A stretch of 64,000 nt of DNA from Actinomadura chibensis NBRC 106107 (GTDB lineage: Bacteria > Actinomycetota > Actinomycetes > Streptosporangiales > Streptosporangiaceae): assembly GCF_001552135.1 (NCBI RefSeq), contig NZ_BCQP01000038.1:62001-126000 (forward strand), written 5' to 3'. The notes beneath the pieces were generated by a model. It saw nothing but the letters and a program-made list of their open reading frames with translations, ran no database searches and was not told the origin of the DNA. A program made the position numbers and the translations under genes. Shown here piece by piece: positions 59,501 through 64,000 of this stretch (positions are counted from its first letter, which is position 1; every line of letters begins with the position of its first letter).

Positions 59501-61080
59501 GGTCGTGTCCTCCGCTCCTCCCGGTCCGTGCCGTCCCCGGGGACGCTCCCGAGCTGCTCCGGCCCCCGCACGGGCCGGTCGGCGGGACGCCCGCACCAGT
59601 GGCCCAGCGCGTCCCTGATCGCCGCGGCCCGCCGGTCGGGCGCGGTCTCGTCGGTCGCCCACGCGATGTGGCCGTCCGGGCGGACGAGCGCCGTCGTGCG
59701 GGTCGCGGCGCCCGCGAGCGCGCAGTGCACGCGGCCCGCCCACCGCTTGGTCGCGAGATAGGTCACCGCCGGGTCGTTCGCCGCGACGACCAGCACGAAC
59801 TGCCCGTCGCCGAGCAGCTCGTAGAGCCGTCCCGGGCTGCCCGCGAGGACGACGTCGGGCGCCCGCCGCCCGGCGAGCCGGTGCGCGCCGCGCGGCGCCG
59901 GGTAGGCGATGTCGATGCCCGAGACCGCGCCCGCCAGCCGCCGCGCCACCGGCGGGACGCGCACCGCCGCCCACGCCCCGGCCGTCCGGGCGAGGCGCAG
60001 CCAGCGCGGCTCGACGAGCACCGCGCCCAGCAGCGCGCCGCTGCCGCGCAGGACCTGCCGCCCGACCGGGCGCCGCTCCTCGTCGTAGCTGTCGAGCAGC
60101 CACGACGGCGCCCAGCCCCAGAGTTCGGCGGCGAGCTTCCAGCCGAGGTTGGCGGCGTCCTGCAGCCCGGTGTTCATGCCCTGCCCGCCCGCCGGGGAGT
60201 GGACGTGCGCCGCGTCGCCCGCGAGGAACACCCGTCCGACCCGGTAGCGCGGGACCTGCCGCTCGTCGCTGTGGAACCGGGACGTCCAGCCCACGTCGTG
60301 CATGCCGTGGTCGGAGCCGAGCGCCCGGCGGACGGTGTCGCGCAGTTCGGCCACGTCGACGGGCTCGGAGTCGGGCGCCTGGTGGCGGCGGTTCCAGGCG
60401 ATGACGCGGTGGCGGCCGTCCCCGAACGAGACGAGGAACGCGAACGCGTCGCCGACCGCGTTCCCGGTCAGCGGGGCGGCGGGCGGTTCGCGGAGCCGGA
60501 CGTCGGCGAGCATCACCGACCGGACGACCGCGCGCCCCGGGAACGGCAGCCCGAGCTCGCGGCGGACCGTGCTGTGCACGCCGTCCGCGCCGACGACGTA
60601 GGACGCGCGGCGCGTCGCGGCGCCGCCGTCCGCGGTCCGGACGTCGACCTCGACCCCGGCCGCGTCCTGGCGGAGCGCGACGGCCTCCGCGCCGTAGGCG
60701 ATGTCCGCGCCCGCCGCGAGGGCGCGTTCGCGCAGCACCCGCTCCGTCTCGTACTGCGGTGTGACCAGCATGAACGGGAACCGTCCGGGGAGCCGCCGCA
60801 GGTCGAGGCCGGTCGTGCCGAGCGCCCGCAGCACGTCGGCCCGCGCGCCGGTCGCGATCAGCTCGGCGGCGACGCCGCGCGTGTCGAGCAGTTCGAGCGT
60901 CCGGGCGTGGACGGCGAACGCCCGCGTCAGGTTCGACTCCGCCGCCGCGCGCCGCTCCAGCACCGTGCAGCGGATCCCGGCGGCGGCGAGGTCCCCGGCG
61001 AGGAGGAGCCCGGTGGGTCCCGCCCCGACGATCAGCACGTCCCCGGCGGGCTTCCCGGTCGGCTTGCCGGTGGACGGCAT
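59497..61080 (-). CDS. FAD-dependent aromatic-type monooxygenase (PheA/TfdB family)
   Basis: Flavin monooxygenase of 527 residues. Motifs: VLIVGAGPTGLLLAGDLA (FAD, residues 14-31), YVVGADGVHSTVRRELGL (DG), and VFLAGDAAHVHSPAGGQGMN (GD). The C-terminal thioredoxin-like domain is present. It resembles polyketide and phenol hydroxylases such as RdmE, PgaE or Rox, not kynurenine monooxygenase. ATG 61080 lies after GGGG. It shares an ATGA junction with aconitase. Function might be hydroxylation of an aromatic substrate or drug inactivation. Confidence 0.91.
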   Translation of the reverse strand: MPSTGKPTGKPAGDVLIVGAGPTGLLLAGDLAAAGIRCTVLERRAAAESNLTRAFAVHARTLELLDTRGVAAELIATGARADVLRALGTTGLDLRRLPGRFPFMLVTPQYETERVLRERALAAGADIAYGAEAVALRQDAAGVEVDVRTADGGAATRRASYVVGADGVHSTVRRELGLPFPGRAVVRSVMLADVRLREPPAAPLTGNAVGDAFAFLVSFGDGRHRVIAWNRRHQAPDSEPVDVAELRDTVRRALGSDHGMHDVGWTSRFHSDERQVPRYRVGRVFLAGDAAHVHSPAGGQGMNTGLQDAANLGWKLAAELWGWAPSWLLDSYDEERRPVGRQVLRGSGALLGAVLVEPRWLRLARTAGAWAAVRVPPVARRLAGAVSGIDIAYPAPRGAHRLAGRRAPDVVLAGSPGRLYELLGDGQFVLVVAANDPAVTYLATKRWAGRVHCALAGAATRTTALVRPDGHIAWATDETAPDRRAAAIRDALGHWCGRPADRPVRGPEQLGSVPGDGTDREERRTRP

Positions 61081-61225
61081 CGCGGTCCCCTCTCGGCCTC
61101 GGCGGCGGGCCCGGCCCCTGGCGGTGGGAACACTTCCCACGAACCGCCGGTCCTCACATGCCGGAGGGCCCGCGCCGCAACGGATTCGGCGGCCCCGCGC
61201 GCGGCCGCGCGGGGTCGCCCCGCCG

Positions 61226-62827
61226 TCAGCCCTGGACGCGGCGGTCGCGGCCCGCCCACTCCTTCTCGCGGAGCTGGAACTTCTGGATCTTCCCGGTGGA
61301 CGTCTTCGGCAGCTCGGCCACGAACTCGACCCGGTCCGGCGCCTTGAACCGGGCGAGGCTCTCGCGGACGTGCCCGACCAGCTCCGCCTCCGTCGCCGCG
61401 TGCCCCTCGCGCAGCACCACGAACGCCTTCGGGCGCTCGCCCCACGTGTCGTCCGGGACGGCGACGACCGCGACCTCCAGCACGGCCGGATGCGAGTCGA
61501 TGGCCCGCTCCACCTCCACGGTCGAGATGTTCTCGCCGCCGGAGATGATGATGTCCTTGGACCGGTCGCGCAGCTCGACGTAGCCGTCCGGGTGGCGGAC
61601 GCCGAGGTCGCCGGAGTGGAACCAGCCGCCGCGGAACGCCTGCGCGGTGGCCTCCTCGTCCCGGTGGTAGCCCTTCATGACGTTGTTGCCGCGCATGACG
61701 ATCTCGCCGAGCGTCTCGCCGTCGGCGGGGACGTCGCGCATGTCGTCGTCGACGACGCGCAGGCCGTCGGTCTGGACCATGCCGACGCCCTGCCGGGCGA
61801 GCAGCCGGGCGCGCTCGGCGCCGTCCAGGCCGGGCCAGCCGGGCTGCGGCTCGCACACCGAGTACGGCCCGTACGTCTCGGTCAGCCCGTACACGTGGAC
61901 GATCTCCGCGCCGAGCTCCTCCATCCGCGCGATGATCTTCGGGCTGGGCGGGGCCGCGGCCGTCGTGACGGTCAGCGGCCGGGGCAGCGGATGGGCCTCG
62001 GGCGCGTTCGCGATGGTCACGAGGACGGTCGGCGCGCCGTTCAGGTGCGTGACGCCCTCGGCGTCGATCAGCCGCCACACCTCGCCGGCGGTCACGGCGC
62101 GCAGGCAGATCTGCGTCCCGCCGACGGCGGCGAGCGCCCACGGCGTGCACCAGCCGTTGCAGTGGAACATGGGAAGCGTCCACAGGTAGACGCTGCCGGG
62201 CGTGTGCCGGGAGTGGAGCACCTCGCCGAGCGCGTTCAGGTACGCGCCGCGATGGGTGTAGACGACGCCCTTCGGACGTCCGGTCGTGCCCGACGTGTAG
62301 TTGATGGAGATGGCGGCGTTCTCGTCCTGGACGCCCCAGTACGGCGGGTCGTCCGAGCCGCGCGCCAGCAGGTCGGCGTAGGCGATGCCGCCGACCGCCG
62401 GGTCGGGGTCGGCCCCGGCCGCCGGGACCGTGACGACCTCCGGCAGGCTCCCGGCGAGCGGCGCGACGGACGGGTGCAGCCCCGCGTCCACGACCAGCGC
62501 CTTCGCGCCCGAGTGGGCGACGATGTAGCGGATCTCGTCCGGGGCCAGCCGCGTGTTGATCGCGACGAGGACGGCCCCGGCCAGCGGCACGCCGAAGTGC
62601 GCGACCAGCAGCTCCGGCACGTTCGGCGCCAGGTAGGCCACCCGGTCGCCCGGCCCGATCCCGGACGCCCGCAGCGCGTTGGCGAGCCGGGTCGCCTCCG
62701 CCGCGAACTCCGCGTAGGTGGTGCGGCGGTCCCCGTGGACGAAGGCCGTCTTGCCGGGGAACACCTCCGCCGACCGTTCGAGGAACGCGAGCGGCGTGAG
62801 CGCCGTATAGCCCGGGCCGTTCTCCAT
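61226..62827 (-). CDS. AMP-dependent fatty acyl-CoA synthetase
   Basis: ANL-superfamily ligase of 533 residues. It has YTSGTTGRPKGVVYTHRG (P-loop), YGLTETYGPYS, FHSGDLGVRHPDGY, IISGGENISTVEVE and the C-terminal KTSTGKIQKFQLR with the catalytic Lys. This pattern suits medium/long-chain or substituted-alkanoate activation (FadD/DmdB-like). ATG 62827 follows GGAGGC. It is on the same strand as the monooxygenase and aconitase with a 145-nt gap that shows no gene, so co-transcription is possible but not certain. Confidence 0.93.
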   Translation of the reverse strand: MENGPGYTALTPLAFLERSAEVFPGKTAFVHGDRRTTYAEFAAEATRLANALRASGIGPGDRVAYLAPNVPELLVAHFGVPLAGAVLVAINTRLAPDEIRYIVAHSGAKALVVDAGLHPSVAPLAGSLPEVVTVPAAGADPDPAVGGIAYADLLARGSDDPPYWGVQDENAAISINYTSGTTGRPKGVVYTHRGAYLNALGEVLHSRHTPGSVYLWTLPMFHCNGWCTPWALAAVGGTQICLRAVTAGEVWRLIDAEGVTHLNGAPTVLVTIANAPEAHPLPRPLTVTTAAAPPSPKIIARMEELGAEIVHVYGLTETYGPYSVCEPQPGWPGLDGAERARLLARQGVGMVQTDGLRVVDDDMRDVPADGETLGEIVMRGNNVMKGYHRDEEATAQAFRGGWFHSGDLGVRHPDGYVELRDRSKDIIISGGENISTVEVERAIDSHPAVLEVAVVAVPDDTWGERPKAFVVLREGHAATEAELVGHVRESLARFKAPDRVEFVAELPKTSTGKIQKFQLREKEWAGRDRRVQG

Positions 62828-62946
62828 CGGGAGCCTCCGTGCCGTCGGCCGGGGCGCCCGCGCCTCGTGCGCCGGCGCCCTCGGCGCGGGTGTGCCCTGC
62901 GTCCCAAGGATCGCACGCCCCGCCGCCGCGCTCCGGGCGTCGCAGG

Positions 62947-63801
62947 TCAGTTGCGTGTCAGGAGCGAGACGGCCCGCACGGTCGCGTACCCGCTCCATTC
63001 CAGCTCGGCGGCGGGCGAGTAGCTGGCGAAGTCGACGCGCCAGCCGCCGTCCTCGCCCTGCTGCCGGTCGAGGCGTTCGAGTTCGGCGGCGATGACGTCG
63101 TCCTTGAACAGCGCCCTGGCCGGACGTCCCGGGTACGGGGCGAAGTCGAGGGGGCGCATCATCTCGTCCTCAAGCCCGCCCTCGACGTGGACGAGCCCGT
63201 CGTCCGGCATGTGCGCGCCCAGCAGCTCGATCGTCTCGGTGTCCTCGACGGCGTCGGCCAGCAGGAGCGCGAACGCCAGCTCCAGTGCGTGCAGGTCCTT
63301 CTTCGTCCGCACGGTGTCGAGGCAGTAGCGCGTCGCGCGGTCGAGCCAGGGATGGGCGGCGACCGCCGCGTCATGGACCGCGACCCGGTGCGCCGTCGCC
63401 GCGACGATCGACGTGATCTGCAGCGAGGACGTCCCGGTGTCGGCGTTCGCCCAGAACGGCGCGCATCCGGCCGGGTCGGGGACGGGCAGCGCGAACGGCA
63501 CGCCGCCGTCCGGCAGCGACACCGACTCCAGCCAGTCGCAGAGCGCGACCGCCTCGGGGACGGTGACCGGTGCCAGCTCCGCGAACACCTCGAACGCGTG
63601 CAGCGCGGAGCCGGGCTGGCTCGTCCGCGACCGGAGGTCGGGTTCGAGGCCGTTGCCGTAGCCGCCGTCGGGGTTGCGGTAGGCGGCCAGGGCGGCGCGC
63701 AGCGCGTCCCGGTCGCCCTCGCCGGTCAGCAGCTCGAACCGCCGCCGGTCGAGCATGCGGGCGTGCGTGGACATGAAGTCGATGGCCTTAATGAGGTTCA
63801 T
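62947..63801 (-). CDS. Prenyltransferase/squalene-oxidase-repeat-like protein
   Basis: Protein of 284 residues. It contains repeats of the alpha/alpha-toroid type: YRNPDGGYGNGLEPDLRS, LPDGGVPFALPV, and QQGEDGGWRVDFASYSP, resembling the QW/DGG motifs of terpene cyclases and prenyltransferases. The catalytic DxDD of cyclases is not seen. ATG 63801 follows GGAGGC. Function unknown; many actinomycetes carry such a cytosolic protein. Confidence 0.82.
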   Translation of the reverse strand: MNLIKAIDFMSTHARMLDRRRFELLTGEGDRDALRAALAAYRNPDGGYGNGLEPDLRSRTSQPGSALHAFEVFAELAPVTVPEAVALCDWLESVSLPDGGVPFALPVPDPAGCAPFWANADTGTSSLQITSIVAATAHRVAVHDAAVAAHPWLDRATRYCLDTVRTKKDLHALELAFALLLADAVEDTETIELLGAHMPDDGLVHVEGGLEDEMMRPLDFAPYPGRPARALFKDDVIAAELERLDRQQGEDGGWRVDFASYSPAAELEWSGYATVRAVSLLTRN

Positions 63802-63898
63802 GCCTCCAGCCTGGCCGCCGGAGCCTCGGCGGTCTTGTAGCTTTCGGCCATGACCCGGTGAAATGCGGCGACGCCCAGGCGGGGCGGTCAGGCGGCTC

Positions 63899-64000
63899 TC
63901 AGGCGGCGGACGCGCGCAGCGGCAGGCCGAGCGCGCGGAACTGCTCCACCGGGCGGTGGTAACCGCGCTCGATGTGGTGCACGCCGCGCAGCGTCGACGG
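63899..64000 (-). CDS. MurA-like enolpyruvyl transferase, C-terminal end only
   Basis: The last 33 codons of a gene that enters from the right edge. The end reads LRGVHHIERGYHRPVEQFRA then LGLPLRASAA and stop. H-I-E/D-R-G-Y followed by an RALG stretch is the C-terminal signature of UDP-N-acetylglucosamine 1-carboxyvinyltransferase (MurA). The rest is outside the window, so identity rests on this motif. The 97-nt gap to the prenyltransferase-like gene shows no clear terminator. Confidence 0.7.
   Translation of the reverse strand, partial: PSTLRGVHHIERGYHRPVEQFRALGLPLRASAA

Noticed and set aside
59497..61080. FAD monooxygenase as the missing kynurenine 3-monooxygenase
   Set aside because: It has the PheA/TfdB layout with a thioredoxin-like C terminus and lacks the C-terminal membrane/KMO features; it is also 40 kb from the kyn/nba operon.
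1..64000. tRNA, rRNA, CRISPR, insertion sequences, prophage or att sites
   Set aside because: None was recognised on either strand; no transposase, integrase or regularly spaced repeats were seen.

Overview
The window is chromosomal DNA of a very GC-rich actinomycete. Genes are dense, third codon positions are almost always G or C, stop/start overlaps of the GTGA or ATGA type are frequent, and several genes begin 6-8 nt after a TANNNT box, which suggests leaderless transcripts. A CYP157-type P450, partner-switching regulators, DUF2795 and DUF5302 proteins and drug-resistance style ABC cassettes fit a filamentous actinobacterium; a Thermomonosporaceae- or Streptosporangiaceae-like host is an inference. 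No rRNA, tRNA, CRISPR array, insertion sequence or prophage was seen. The two edges cut genes: thrS on the left and a MurA-like enolpyruvyl transferase on the right.

Layout. 1-3.5 kb: thrS (minus) behind a short leader ORF with three consecutive Thr codons and an attenuator-like set of competing hairpins, then a sugar-porter MFS gene. 3.5-6.3 kb: a methyltransferase and a NarL-type two-component pair. 6.3-10 kb: quinone oxidoreductase, then a divergent SDR / acyl-CoA dehydrogenase-TetR unit around a perfect 22-bp palindrome. 10-12.4 kb: a ROK repressor divergent from an MFS exporter. 12.4-20.6 kb: a seven-gene, tightly coupled operon for 3-hydroxyanthranilate meta-cleavage (nbaE-H-G-F-C-D-kynU), a divergent LysR regulator and a convergent arylformamidase-type hydrolase; together these make most of a kynurenine catabolic route. 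20.7-23 kb: ABC-F protein and divergent TetR. 23-28.9 kb: NUDIX, two-component pair, and a divergent MacB/FtsX-type exporter with a tiny membrane protein. 29-36 kb: DUF4253 protein and a six-gene stressosome-like partner-switching operon (RsbR, RsbS, RsbT, RsbX-like fusion, hybrid kinase, REC-phosphatase). 36-40.7 kb: exported M15-like protein, a large GAF/PP2C/ATPase phosphatase, a decayed NmrA-like pseudogene and a spermidine-synthase-like protein. 40.7-47.8 kb: a complete dipeptide ABC importer divergent from an M20 peptidase. 47.8-50.4 kb: DrrAB-type exporter with PadR regulator. 50.4-57.5 kb: coiled-coil protein, MBL hydrolase, VWA/binding-protein fusion, PPOX flavoprotein, DUF5302, EXXR-less P450, DUF2795. 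57.5-64 kb: small aconitase, FAD monooxygenase, acyl-CoA ligase, prenyltransferase-fold protein, MurA-like fragment.

How the genes work together. Tryptophan-derived kynurenine can be carried by kynureninase, 3-hydroxyanthranilate dioxygenase, ACMS decarboxylase, aminomuconate semialdehyde dehydrogenase, aminomuconate deaminase, oxalocrotonate decarboxylase and oxopentenoate hydratase to 4-hydroxy-2-oxovalerate. Tryptophan dioxygenase, kynurenine 3-monooxygenase and the final aldolase/dehydrogenase are not in the window. The dpp importer and M20 peptidase form a peptide-scavenging unit. The Rsb-like cluster plus the neighbouring phosphatase form a signalling island with no sigma factor gene beside it.
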